In this document: piece by piece, positions 51,215-59,987 of the stretch | Layout of the letters: every line of letters starts with the position of its first letter | Numbering within the stretch: position 1 is the stretch's first letter | From: Zobellia uliginosa | GTDB taxonomy: Bacteria; Bacteroidota; Bacteroidia; Flavobacteriales; Flavobacteriaceae | DNA: 59,987 bases | Direction: 5' to 3' | Assembly (NCBI RefSeq): GCF_900156625.1 | Contig: NZ_FTOB01000012.1 | Location: 1 to 59,987 of the forward strand | Notes under the pieces: model-generated | Database searches by the model: none | The model's input: only the letters and a program-made list of their open reading frames with translations | Told to the model about the DNA's origin: nothing | Translations under genes and position numbers: made by a program

Positions 51215-53985
51215 AACATAAACCTATTGCCCTCTTTTGATTTTTTACCCCCAAACTGGTCAAATTTATAGGTTAGGCTCATCATGAAATAACGGGTCAA
51301 GACCGTACCCTGTTCATCTTGAATAAAGTCTTGTCCCGTAATCCGTTTTGTATTTATATTTTGATTTAAAAGGTCATAGGCCAACAACTTTAAGGTTGCA
51401 CTCTTTTTAAACATTTGCACACCTAAGCTCATATTCCAAAAGACGGCGTCCTTATCAAAATTATTGCCCACACTACCATTGTAATTATATCGGATATCAT
51501 TCCCCCAAATTACGTTCTTAGGCCAATATAAGGTAGTTTTCAGCTCGGCGTTATGAGATGTAAAGTTGATATCATCATAGCTATCAAGATTATATTTGGT
51601 TGAATTTAGGTTGATGGAATACCCAGGCTCTATCTCCAAGAACTCCTTAAAATTAAGGGTGGTGGTGATGCGTGGACTAAAACTATTTCTTTTGGCCTCT
51701 AGGCGCTGGCCGTTAACAAAACCGACGTTCTTTTGAAGGTTGAAATAAGGCCTAAAATTAAACTTTACCTTAAAGGTGCTGTCTTTCTTAATTTCCTTTG
51801 AATAGCCTAGCCCTCCGTAGTGATTGTAGTTACCATCTACATTGGTATAGGTCGTACGACGAAGTAAATCTTCATCGGTTTCTGTTACGGACGATATGAG
51901 GTTATCTTGATAATTCAGTCCAACATACACGAACAAGCCCGTTCGTTCTTTCCAATTAAAATTGTTATAATTAAAATACAAGTTTCGTGAAATGGAGGGC
52001 TCCAAATCAGGATTACCGGTCACCACATTCAAAGGGTTGCTTACATTGGCAACAGGTTGCAATTGATTTATTCTGGGTAGGTCGACACCAGAATTATAAT
52101 GAACCCCTATTCGCTTGCTTTTATCAAGGTTATAGTTGACATAGCCCCTAAACAAAATATTCTTGTATGATTTAGAAAAAGATGTTGAGCGCAAAACTTC
52201 AGTATTATCCAAATCGGAAAATTGGTATTCCATATCAAGACCCAACCGTAATTTCTCAGTATCCTTCTTGATTCCTATGGATGGCGTCTTGCGTGAAGTC
52301 TTGAATAGAAAATCGGAGCTAAGTGCCGAATTAAAATCTGAATACGTACCCGCAACCTCATTTAAATCGAATACCGAACGTATGTTGCTGTTCTTATCTT
52401 CCTTCTGCTCATAGCCCAATTCAAGAAATAATTTTTTGGCTAGGGCCTGTCTGTAATCAAACCCAACTTCATAACTATCATTTTTAGCCTCGAATTCCGT
52501 ATTCTGATTGCGTTCATCGGTTCTGGCATTCTCCCCAAAAATACGACTGACCGTATTCAATCTAGATTCGTTGTTGTTTTGTTCATTACCGTTATTGAAA
52601 AACAGACGTACGTAGGTACCAAGGGTATCTAACTTTTTGGTAATATCGAAGCGGTTCGAAAAATTCCTGTTTACCCCGTCTTCACTGGTCAGGTTTTCAT
52701 TTTCATTCAAGAGCCCATTATTTTCGGTAGATGATCGCGTACTGGATGCGTTAACTGAACTAGTCCGGTTTACGCTCATAGAAGGGGATAAAGTTACACG
52801 AAGTGTTTTATCGATGTCAAAAATAAGGTTCGCTCCTCCTCTATTCGACACCGTATTCCCCTCAAAACTCGACTCACGATCCGTAAAAAAACTTCCGCTA
52901 GGCAGAATATTTTCACGTGACATACGCTCATCATTGTAACTATCGGACGATGCAAAAAAGTAATTTCCGGTAATCTCGTACTCTCCTTTTTTAGAATTGG
53001 CGTAACTGGCGCCCAAGGTGTTCGAAGTTGTGATTCCTTCCCCGAAACCAAAATTTAATCCAGCTATAGAAAATCCGCCATCTCTATTCACACTAAAACC
53101 CCCACCCCGTGTACGACCGATCATATCATAAATCTCGTCAAACGAAAAACCTGCCGAATTTATATTATTGGAGGCCGCCACCAAACTAAAGCGTTCATCA
53201 CCGTTAAAATAATTGAATAGCGCGTTGGCCTGATACCTTTCGTCAGTACCATAACCTGCCGTCAACCGGCTCAAGATCCCCTTGTTCATATCTTCCTTGA
53301 TCATCAGGTTTATGGTCTTAGAAGACCCGTCACCACTTTCGCCGGTAAACTCTTGGGCTTTCGTTTTGGTATCGGTTATCTGTATTTTGCTAATAATATC
53401 CTTGGGCAGGCTCTTGGTCGCCATTTTCGGGTCGTTGCTAAAGAAGACCTGACCGTTTACCAGCACTTGGCTCACCTCTTTTCCGTTTACCATAATCTTT
53501 CCGTCACCATCGACTTCCACGCCCGGCAGCTTTTTCAATAGTTCCTCTACGGTGGCGTCGGGCCGGGTCTTAAACGAATCGGCATTAAACTCCAAGGTAT
53601 CCTTTTTAATGGTGATAGGCACCCTATCGCCCACAACGGACACCCCTTTGAGTTCTTCGGCCTGTTCTTCCAACAGTAAGGTCCCAAGCTTTACATGATC
53701 TTTCAGTTCAACCTTCATAACCTTGGTCTTGTACCCATTATAGGAAAAGAACAGATTCACTTCCTTTACCCCCGAGCGATCTTCGAGCGTAAAACTTCCG
53801 ATTTCGTCCGAAATGGTATAAGCGACCAAGGCACTATCCTTTGGCGACTCGGCATAGATGGTGGTAGCTTCCAAGGGCTGTTCAGAAACAGCGTCAACTA
53901 CTTTACCGGTGATTTTGAATTCTTGGGAATAGGTACTCACACAGAAAAATGCGAACACAAGAAAAGCTGGTAACACTTTCTGCAT
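51211..53985 (-). CDS. TonB-receptor-like outer-membrane protein (OMP_b-brl_3 family)
   Basis: A 924-residue protein with a signal peptide (FLVFAFFCVSTYS/Q). It has a carboxypeptidase-like regulatory domain (about 24-110: ITGKVVDAVSEQPLEATTIY), a TonB plug (about 125-230: ATVEELLKKLPGVEVDGDGK, VLVNGQVFFSNDPKMATKSL) and a C-terminal beta-barrel (OMP_b-brl_3). No SusD partner is next to it and I see no TonB box, so nutrient import is uncertain. Related proteins occur as stand-alone outer-membrane proteins in Flavobacteria. Confidence 0.88.
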   Translation of the reverse strand: MQKVLPAFLVFAFFCVSTYSQEFKITGKVVDAVSEQPLEATTIYAESPKDSALVAYTISDEIGSFTLEDRSGVKEVNLFFSYNGYKTKVMKVELKDHVKLGTLLLEEQAEELKGVSVVGDRVPITIKKDTLEFNADSFKTRPDATVEELLKKLPGVEVDGDGKIMVNGKEVSQVLVNGQVFFSNDPKMATKSLPKDIISKIQITDTKTKAQEFTGESGDGSSKTINLMIKEDMNKGILSRLTAGYGTDERYQANALFNYFNGDERFSLVAASNNINSAGFSFDEIYDMIGRTRGGGFSVNRDGGFSIAGLNFGFGEGITTSNTLGASYANSKKGEYEITGNYFFASSDSYNDERMSRENILPSGSFFTDRESSFEGNTVSNRGGANLIFDIDKTLRVTLSPSMSVNRTSSVNASSTRSSTENNGLLNENENLTSEDGVNRNFSNRFDITKKLDTLGTYVRLFFNNGNEQNNNESRLNTVSRIFGENARTDERNQNTEFEAKNDSYEVGFDYRQALAKKLFLELGYEQKEDKNSNIRSVFDLNEVAGTYSDFNSALSSDFLFKTSRKTPSIGIKKDTEKLRLGLDMEYQFSDLDNTEVLRSTSFSKSYKNILFRGYVNYNLDKSKRIGVHYNSGVDLPRINQLQPVANVSNPLNVVTGNPDLEPSISRNLYFNYNNFNWKERTGLFVYVGLNYQDNLISSVTETDEDLLRRTTYTNVDGNYNHYGGLGYSKEIKKDSTFKVKFNFRPYFNLQKNVGFVNGQRLEAKRNSFSPRITTTLNFKEFLEIEPGYSINLNSTKYNLDSYDDINFTSHNAELKTTLYWPKNVIWGNDIRYNYNGSVGNNFDKDAVFWNMSLGVQMFKKSATLKLLAYDLLNQNINTKRITGQDFIQDEQGTVLTRYFMMSLTYKFDQFGGKKSKEGNRFMF

Positions 53986-54137
53986 AAACGGATTAGTTAT
54001 TGGATTGGCAAATGGCTTGCTCCAAATCTAATCATTGAACTAAAAAATTAGTTACAATTTAACATAAGTTTATGCTTGGGTTTTATAGGATTTTACGTAA
54101 ACAACAACACAATCCCCTACAGCACGCCCCTTAACCC

Positions 54138-55442
54138 TTACTTTTTCCTCATGTAGATAGTTACGGGTACCCCGTTAAAATCAAAGTTCTCCCTTAATTT
54201 GTTTTCCAAAAACCGCTTATAGGGTTCCCTCACGTATTGCGGAAGATTACAGAAAAAGGCAAATTGGGGATAGTTCGTCGGCAACTGGGTGATGTACTTG
54301 ATCTTTACATATTTGTCTTTGTAGGCCGGTGGCGGAGTACGCTCTATAATCGGCAACATGACATCGTTAAGCTTTCTGGTCTTTATCTTCTTAGAGCGGT
54401 TCTTATACACCTCTACGGCCGTTTCTATAGCCTTGTAAATACGTTGCTTGGTTAGCGCGGATATAAAGAGAATAGGTACATCTACAAAAGGCTCCATCGC
54501 TTTTTTGATCCGCTCCGTATACTGTTTCATGGTATTGGTTTCCTTCTCCTCGATCAGGTCCCACTTATTTACCAAAATCACGATACCCTTGTTGTTCCGT
54601 TGGGCCAACCAGAAGATATTTTCGACCTGGCCATCAAAACCACGAGTGGCATCGAACATTACCAAACAAACATCACAGTGTTCAATGGCCCGTACCGAAC
54701 GCATCACGGAATAGAATTCCAAATCTTCCTTTACCTTTGATTTTCTTCGTATACCCGCCGTATCGACAAGATTGAACTCAAACCCGAAACGGTTGTACCT
54801 GGTATCGATACTATCCCTAGTAGTACCGGCAATATTGGTAACGATATAACGGTCTTCACCGATCAAGGCGTTTATGAAGGAAGATTTCCCTGCATTAGGT
54901 CTTCCTACCACGGCAAACCTCGGAAGGTCGGCTTCCTCTTTTTCCTTTTCAGGAAGTACTTCAACCAAGGCATCGAGCAAATCTCCCGTACCACTACCGT
55001 TAACGCTGGAAAGGGTAAAATAATCCCCTAGGCCCAAGGCATAAAACTCTACTGCATCTTCGGCCCGTTTGGCATTGTCTACTTTATTGACCGCCAAAAA
55101 AACGGGTTTTTTCACCCTACGGAGTAGCTTGGCAACGTCTTCATCCATGCCCGTTATACCACTTTCCACATCTACCATAAAAATAATGGCATCAGCTTCA
55201 TCAATGGCCAATTCTACCTGCTTATCAATTTCTTGCTCAAAAACATCGTCACTACCCTGAACATAACCACCGGTATCTATAATAGAAAACTCTTTACCGT
55301 TCCAATCACTTTTTCCATAATGGCGGTCACGGGTAACTCCGCTTACGGCATCAACAATAGCTTCCCTCCGTTGGATCAAACGATTAAAAAACGTAGACTT
55401 CCCTACATTCGGTCTTCCTACAATGGCTACAATAGCACTCAT
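54138..55442 (-). CDS. der: Ribosome assembly GTPase Der
   Basis: A 434-residue protein with two tandem GTPase domains: G1 motifs GRPNVGKST (about 9-17) and GRPNAGKSS, and G4 motifs NKVD and NKWD. A C-terminal KH-like domain follows ([15 protein letters not shown] ...). It helps 50S ribosome maturation. A -7-like box (TATTTTTG on the minus strand, 55461-55468) lies upstream without a clear -33 partner. Confidence 0.96.
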   Translation of the reverse strand: MSAIVAIVGRPNVGKSTFFNRLIQRREAIVDAVSGVTRDRHYGKSDWNGKEFSIIDTGGYVQGSDDVFEQEIDKQVELAIDEADAIIFMVDVESGITGMDEDVAKLLRRVKKPVFLAVNKVDNAKRAEDAVEFYALGLGDYFTLSSVNGSGTGDLLDALVEVLPEKEKEEADLPRFAVVGRPNAGKSSFINALIGEDRYIVTNIAGTTRDSIDTRYNRFGFEFNLVDTAGIRRKSKVKEDLEFYSVMRSVRAIEHCDVCLVMFDATRGFDGQVENIFWLAQRNNKGIVILVNKWDLIEEKETNTMKQYTERIKKAMEPFVDVPILFISALTKQRIYKAIETAVEVYKNRSKKIKTRKLNDVMLPIIERTPPPAYKDKYVKIKYITQLPTNYPQFAFFCNLPQYVREPYKRFLENKLRENFDFNGVPVTIYMRKK

Positions 55443-55525
55443 ACTTCCTCAAATTTGCTGCAAAAATAGTATTAATCCCGATGGTATCGTAATTCTAATC
55501 AACTAATCGTAAGTAAATTAAAAAC

Positions 55526-55562
55526 AGAATCCCCAAATCTCAAAATGAAGTTCGGGGATTCT
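55526..55562 (-). terminator. Terminator between choice-of-anchor I gene and der
   Basis: AGAATCCCC (55526-55534) pairs with GGGGATTCT (55554-55562). On the minus strand the hairpin is followed by a T-rich stretch, so it should end the 55588-57126 transcript. Confidence 0.7.
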
Positions 55563-55587
55563 ACTATGTTTTAGCCGGTTAAAGCCT

Positions 55588-57126
55588 TTATTTTATTTCA
55601 TAGATCGAAACGGTATTAGACACCTCATTGGTAATGACCAATAAATTTTCACCGTTTGGCGATTCTTGCGCAGGTATGGCCAAGAGGCCTTCGGGCGCAA
55701 TATCCTGTGTATTGAAAACCCACTGTAAAAACTCGGGAGCAGAAGGCTGGGTAATATCATATACCATAGCGCCTCCGGTTCTTTCAAGCCCTACGAACAA
55801 CAGGGTAGACTCCCCGATTTTCAGCGTAGTCACCGATTCAGGTTCCGCACCCTTATCATCACTTCTGCCATCGGTCTTACCCTCATCGTTATTGAACAAA
55901 GAAGGAGCCAATTCAAATGTTTTCCTGCCGATTTCATCACCACTATCGTAAACGATTTGTCCTTGTGGACTCCAAATGGTAAATGAACGCGCACCATAAG
56001 AATAAATTTTGTCATAATCGCCATCGCCATCGGTATCGCCGTTGGCCGTAGTGATCTTTAACCTTCCGAGGTTTTCATCGGCCTGTAGTTCTTCCGCATT
56101 AGGGAAAGCCGTAGCATCTAAATCAAGGTCTTTTACCCTTTCTTCCTCCGAATAGCCATCATAGTCTCGTGAATCACCTTCATTGGCCGAAATGATATAG
56201 CCCACCCCTCCTATTTGGGCATAGGTTATGGCATCGGGCATATAAAAGCCAAGAACAGGCCATGTTTTAAAGTTTCCAGCCTTGTCGTCTTTATTGCTGG
56301 CATCCATAGAATTTTCGACAAGGGAGTGATCCTTTACCCCTAAACCAAAAACATCCGTAATCGCCATAGCCGATAGGTCCACTACCGCCATGCCATTGTT
56401 TTCCTGTAAACTGATGTATGCGTATTTATTATCATCGGAAACGGCCACGTATTCAGGCTCCACATCTTGGGCCAAACTGGCACCGGGGCCGAAAACCCTA
56501 AAATCATTGCCAATAGCCTGACCATTGAAACCCGTAAAAGACAAGGTACGCACCTCGTTTTTTAGCCTGTCGATTACAGTAACCGAGCCTTCCGGATCCA
56601 CTGTATAATCGTCATTGGGCTCCCCTTCATTTGCCGAGATAATGTATTTACCATTGGGGCTAAAGCTTACCATGTCGGGCAAAGCACCTGCAGGATACGA
56701 ATTGGCCAAGGTCATGGTAGAAGTTTCATATACCTCAATGCTTCCGTTTGCCTGTTTATTCTCGTTTTCTAGGGCAATGGCCAACAGACCTTTGTGGACC
56801 GCAACGCTATTCGGCGTTCCCGTTAAGGCAATGGCAGCCTGTTTGGAGGGCGCCGAAGGATTGGAAATATCCCAAACGGAAACCTCACTTTCCACAGGGT
56901 TTACAACGAACAGTTTGCCGGTCTTGGCATCGAAGGCACTGATTTCGGCAAAGCCTTCATCTCCAGACCCGTTCACGAAGCCACCAATTTTAGTAAAGGT
57001 AAGTTCTGAGGTATCTACTACGGGGGCTTCATCGGGATGCCCCACAAGGTCTTCCAGTTTTTCACAGGAAAAACTACCCAATGCGATAAGAATAAGCGGA
57101 ATACTTTTAAAATTTTTCATCTTCAA
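55588..57126 (-). CDS. Choice-of-anchor I domain lipoprotein (beta-propeller)
   Basis: A 512-residue lipoprotein (signal LIALGSFSC, Cys at about 21). The mature part is a beta-propeller with FAEISAFDAKTGKLFVVNPV, GTPNSVAVHKGLLAIALENE, PDMVSFSPNGKYIISANEGE and VGYIISANEGDSRDYDGYSE, the hallmark of choice-of-anchor I proteins. Two ANEGxxxD motifs may bind calcium. These proteins are surface-exposed and are often linked to phosphate or alkaline-phosphatase-like annotations; the activity here is not established. Confidence 0.85.
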   Translation of the reverse strand: MKMKNFKSIPLILIALGSFSCEKLEDLVGHPDEAPVVDTSELTFTKIGGFVNGSGDEGFAEISAFDAKTGKLFVVNPVESEVSVWDISNPSAPSKQAAIALTGTPNSVAVHKGLLAIALENENKQANGSIEVYETSTMTLANSYPAGALPDMVSFSPNGKYIISANEGEPNDDYTVDPEGSVTVIDRLKNEVRTLSFTGFNGQAIGNDFRVFGPGASLAQDVEPEYVAVSDDNKYAYISLQENNGMAVVDLSAMAITDVFGLGVKDHSLVENSMDASNKDDKAGNFKTWPVLGFYMPDAITYAQIGGVGYIISANEGDSRDYDGYSEEERVKDLDLDATAFPNAEELQADENLGRLKITTANGDTDGDGDYDKIYSYGARSFTIWSPQGQIVYDSGDEIGRKTFELAPSLFNNDEGKTDGRSDDKGAEPESVTTLKIGESTLLFVGLERTGGAMVYDITQPSAPEFLQWVFNTQDIAPEGLLAIPAQESPNGENLLVITNEVSNTVSIYEIK

Positions 57127-57227
57127 GTTTGGTTATTAATCGCCAAAGATGAAGGTTCAAGGTCACTTAAAAGTTAGCTTAAGAACAAGCAATCTTTAAA
57201 AGAACGCTAGCAAAGGGTTAAGAAGGT

Positions 57228-58112
57228 TTAGTTATTGTATCCAAAGCGTTTCAACTGTCGGGCATCGTTACGCCAGTTTTTATTGACCTTGACATACAAT
57301 TCCAAATGCACCTGCTTACCGAAGAACTTCTCTAGGTCTTTACGTGACTCTACGCCTACCCTTTTCAAGGCACTGCCCTTGTGACCAATAATAATACCTT
57401 TTTGAGAATCTCGTTCTACCATAATAACCGAGCGCATCCTGATGATATCTTCATCCTCAAAAAACTCTTCGGTCTCGATTTCTACGGAATAGGGAATTTC
57501 TTTTTTGTAGTGCATCAAGATTTTCTCTCGAATGGTCTCGTTTACAAAAAAACGTTCGGGCTTATCGGTCAGCTGATCTTTAGGATAATAGGCGGGTGCT
57601 TCGGGAAGCAGTTCGATAATACGCTCGAAAATATTCTTAATATTAAAGTTGGATAAGGCCGAAATAGGGTGCAGTTCTACGGTAGGAAGCATTTCTTGCC
57701 AGTATTGCACTTGTTCTTCCAAAAGCTCTTGGGTTGCCGTATCTACTTTGTTAAGCAATAGCAACACCGGTATTTTGCTGTTTTTGATCTTTTCAAAAAA
57801 CGCTTCGTCCTTCAAAGCCTTTTCACCGATCTCGACCATGTACAAAAGCACATCTGCGTCTTCAAAGGCCGATTTCACAAAATTCATCATGGACGACTGT
57901 AGCTCATAGGCCGGCTTAATGATCCCAGGGGTATCGGAGAGAATGACCTGAAAGTCATCGCCGTTGACAATACCTAAAATACGGTGCCTCGTGGTCTGTG
58001 CCTTAGAGGTAATTATGGACAGTTTTTCGCCCACAAAAGCGTTCATCAAAGTAGACTTGCCCACATTGGGGTTGCCGATAATATTTACGAATCCTGCTTT
58101 ATGCTTTTGCAT
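57228..58112 (-). CDS. era: GTPase Era
   Basis: A 294-residue protein with a G domain (GNPNVGKSTLMNAFVGEKLS, DTPGI, NKVD) and a C-terminal KH domain (IGHKGSALKRVGVESRKDLE). It binds 16S rRNA and takes part in 30S assembly. Its start overlaps the end of the symporter gene by 14 bases, so the two are cotranscribed. Confidence 0.97.
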   Translation of the reverse strand: MQKHKAGFVNIIGNPNVGKSTLMNAFVGEKLSIITSKAQTTRHRILGIVNGDDFQVILSDTPGIIKPAYELQSSMMNFVKSAFEDADVLLYMVEIGEKALKDEAFFEKIKNSKIPVLLLLNKVDTATQELLEEQVQYWQEMLPTVELHPISALSNFNIKNIFERIIELLPEAPAYYPKDQLTDKPERFFVNETIREKILMHYKKEIPYSVEIETEEFFEDEDIIRMRSVIMVERDSQKGIIIGHKGSALKRVGVESRKDLEKFFGKQVHLELYVKVNKNWRNDARQLKRFGYNN

Positions 58113-59463
58113 CTTTCAATTTTTTAAAGTAGTCGGTCGCCGCTGCATTTACTTTCGGTGCCAGTAATAAAACGGCTATCATGTTCGGTATGACCATGAG
58201 TGCGTACGATAAGTCAATCAGGTTTTTAACCAAGTCGAGCGAAGCTACTGCTGCAAAAATAATCATGATTACGAAATACCAGTTGTAAAACTTCCCAATT
58301 TTTGCATTGGTCAAAAAAGAAAGACACTTTACCCCATAGTACGAGTAGGTAAACAGGGTAGACATGGCAAAGGCCGTAACGATTATCATCAATAGCACAT
58401 CGCCATAACCGAAGAGGGTGGTCTCGAATGCCGAAAGGGTCATGACAATTCCGCTACCATCCTCCAAATAAGCCCCGCTTAATATGATTACGACCGCGGT
58501 AAAGGTACAGACCAAAATGGTATCTATAAATGGACCTAACATTGCCACAAGACCTTCCTTGATAGGATTATCGGTTTTTGATTGCCCGTGGTACATCGGT
58601 GCACTACCCAGACCGGCCTCGTTAGAGAACATAGCCCGGCGGATACCTATTATGACCAGCCCCCAGAAACCTCCGGTGACGACGGTCTTAAAATTCCATG
58701 CTTCGGTAATGATCAGTTTTAAGGAAGGCATAATCTGCGAAGCATTCAACACCATTACGATTACAACGGCTACCAAATATACCAATACCATAAAAGGAAC
58801 GATGGCCGAGGCCACTTTGGCAATTTTGGTCAACCCTCCAAAAATCACAAAGGAGGTAACCACGGCCAGAAGCACGCCTATTCCCAACTTCCAATTCTGC
58901 TCGCTCATTTGAAACAGGGTCTCCGACGGTTCAACAACACTCATAAAGGTCTCGGTAAACTGGTTGGCGGTAAAAACCCCCAAAAAACCGAACAGTCCAC
59001 AAACGGCAAAAAATACGGCCAAAGGCCTGGCTTTTGGCCCTAGTCCTTTGGTTATATAGTACATGGGGCCACCCTGCAGTTTGCCATCGGAATCCGTACT
59101 GCGAAACATAATGGAGAGGCTACATGAATAGAATTTGATACACATGCCAATAAGCGCCGTCACCCATATCCAAAAAACCACACCGGGCCCACCATCGTGA
59201 ATGGCTATGGCCACCCCGGAAATATTTCCGAGTCCAACCGTTGCCGCAACGGCTGCCGACAAGGCCTGAAAAGAACTTACATCACCTTGGGCGGTCTTAT
59301 TATCATACTTTCCTGCGGTAATGGCAATAGCATGACCAAAAAATCGGTAGGGTAAAAATTTAGAGTAAAACACCAAGAAAAGTCCCCCTCCAATAAGCAG
59401 GAGAAACATGGGCCACTCCGTATAAGGCAGTGCGGCCGAAATAAAATCGTTTATTGTATCCAT
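58099..59463 (-). CDS. Alanine/glycine:cation symporter family protein
   Basis: A 454-residue inner-membrane transporter with about 11 helices. AGCS signatures are AAVAATVGLGNISGVAIAIH, PGVVFWIWVTALIGMCIKF, GGPMYYITKGLG and MFSNEAGLGSAPMYHGQSK. It imports alanine or glycine with sodium. Transcribed with era. Confidence 0.93.
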   Translation of the reverse strand: MDTINDFISAALPYTEWPMFLLLIGGGLFLVFYSKFLPYRFFGHAIAITAGKYDNKTAQGDVSSFQALSAAVAATVGLGNISGVAIAIHDGGPGVVFWIWVTALIGMCIKFYSCSLSIMFRSTDSDGKLQGGPMYYITKGLGPKARPLAVFFAVCGLFGFLGVFTANQFTETFMSVVEPSETLFQMSEQNWKLGIGVLLAVVTSFVIFGGLTKIAKVASAIVPFMVLVYLVAVVIVMVLNASQIMPSLKLIITEAWNFKTVVTGGFWGLVIIGIRRAMFSNEAGLGSAPMYHGQSKTDNPIKEGLVAMLGPFIDTILVCTFTAVVIILSGAYLEDGSGIVMTLSAFETTLFGYGDVLLMIIVTAFAMSTLFTYSYYGVKCLSFLTNAKIGKFYNWYFVIMIIFAAVASLDLVKNLIDLSYALMVIPNMIAVLLLAPKVNAAATDYFKKLKDAKA

Positions 59464-59539
59464 AAATAGGCTTGCAAGTCCCGAAGGTAGGGAATTTCGA
59501 TATTTTTTATGGCATAGCCCTAAAAGTTTCCGACTTATG

Positions 59540-59572
59540 TTTGGAATTAAGTAAAAAACAGTTGTATATTTG
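59540..59572 (+). promoter_or_regulatory. Housekeeping-type promoter of the initiator tRNA
   Basis: TTTG (59540-59543), 21 bases, TATATTTG (59565-59572), about 80 bases upstream of the tRNA. A strong match to the Bacteroidota promoter consensus. Confidence 0.75.
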
Positions 59573-59594
59573 TCGCCCGTTACGAATAGTAGCG

Positions 59595-59643
59595 TTCATC
59601 TTGTCGGCGTCATGAGCCGAAGTTGCAAAACAAGAAAGATGAA
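59595..59643 (+). other. Leader stem-loop with an anticodon-arm-like hairpin
   Basis: TTCATCTT (59595-59602) pairs with AAGATGAA (59636-59643). Inside is TCGGC-GTCATGA-GCCGA (59604-59620), a 5-bp stem with a 7-base loop and CAT in the anticodon position, much like the anticodon arm of the tRNA 30 bases downstream. It is either a processing structure or a decayed tRNA piece. Confidence 0.5.
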
Positions 59644-59651
59644 ACCCATAT

Positions 59652-59724
<73 letters not shown>

Positions 59725-59746
59725 CTAAGATTAACATATTCAGAAA

Positions 59747-59778
59747 AACGGTTTAGCGAAAACTAAACCGTTTTTTTT
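59747..59778 (+). terminator. Terminator after tRNA-fMet
   Basis: AACGGTTTAG (59747-59756) and CTAAACCGTT (59763-59772) pair perfectly around a six-base loop, followed by a run of eight T. Confidence 0.9.
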
Positions 59779-59821
59779 ATATCTAATTTTACGGGGTTGT
59801 TTACGAGTCATGACTCATTGT

Positions 59822-59963
59822 GGATCAAGTCATAAAGTTGTGGGATTTTATCTTTAGGCAAAAATATTAGTTAACCTAAATAAGAAGAACTCGGATCAAG
59901 TCATAAAGTTGTGGGATTTTATCTTTAGGCAAAAATATTAGTTAACCTAAATAAGAAGAACTC
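59822..59963. repeat. Two perfect tandem copies of a 71-base unit
   Basis: Copy 1 is 59822-59892 and copy 2 is 59893-59963, both starting GGATCAAGTC and ending AAGAAGAACTC, with no difference seen. Each contains TTTAGG and CCTAAA about 15 bases apart, as an inverted repeat. The flanks differ on both sides, so the array is exactly two units. No gene lies in the region. Confidence 0.9.
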
Positions 59964-59987
59964 TACGTTTCTAACACCTCTGAATTG

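Noticed and set aside
59860-59963. GTTAACC within the 71-base repeats as ECF-type promoters
   Set aside because: Upstream bases are TTA rather than GAT and there is no -10-like box at the right distance.

Overview
The window is a chromosomal piece of a member of the Bacteroidota, most likely a marine Flavobacteriaceae of the Zobellia/Maribacter kind. This is inferred from gene content (Porin_10-type porin, OMP_b-brl_3 receptor, GSCFA, DUF4230, DUF5522 and DUF5995 proteins, long-form aromatic amino acid hydroxylase), from the scarcity of Shine-Dalgarno sequences, and from promoters of the Bacteroidota housekeeping type (TTG / TAnnTTTG). No transposase, integrase, phage gene or CRISPR array was seen.

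Layout. 1-300: leader of an rRNA operon that runs leftward out of the window (two promoters and a boxA-like site). 628-3483: porin and RNase HII. 3612-15473: a linked locus that I read as one extracytoplasmic-function (ECF) sigma regulon. It holds an OmpA-like protein, a DUF3108-like protein, a subtilisin-like lipoprotein, a TPR-CHAT caspase-like protease, a membrane TPR protein resembling an anti-sigma factor, the sigma factor itself, a Kelch-like lipoprotein, a 30-residue membrane peptide, a small lipoprotein, two tandem collagen-like lipoproteins and a remnant of a third. The same promoter-like element (GATGTTAACC, 15-16 bases, CATAAAA) precedes five of these transcription units and, in the right orientation, the sigma gene. 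15506-19064: lipB, a lipoprotein, a Pmp3/YqaE peptide and lysS. 19469-27508: an operon of Planctomycetes-type cytochrome proteins (DUF1549/DUF1553, DUF1501), a TIM-barrel isomerase-like protein, a DUF2231-cytochrome-LRR fusion and a DASS transporter. 27594-32767: an acidic repeat protein, a large zinc metalloprotease and several small exported proteins. 32895-36342: hemL, a glucosaminidase-LysM lipoprotein, an ACC-deaminase-like enzyme and a tiny HExxH membrane protein. 36542-44124: DUF5522, DUF4136, an aromatic amino acid hydroxylase, a glucuronoyl-esterase-like enzyme, DUF4230, GSCFA, DUF3995, a Crp/Fnr regulator and DUF5995. 44311-53985: alaS, an M23 peptidase, a MerR regulator, a LemA/TPM operon and an outer-membrane receptor. 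54138-59463: der, a choice-of-anchor I lipoprotein, era and an alanine/glycine symporter. 59540-59778: an initiator tRNA unit. 59822-59963: a perfect 71-base tandem repeat.

The most interesting part is 3.6-15.5 kb. A caspase-like protease with TPRs, a single-pass anti-sigma-like TPR protein, an ECF sigma factor and its apparent promoters lie together, which suggests an envelope-signal circuit with proteolytic control of the sigma factor. The promoter repeats are directly visible; the circuit is inference.
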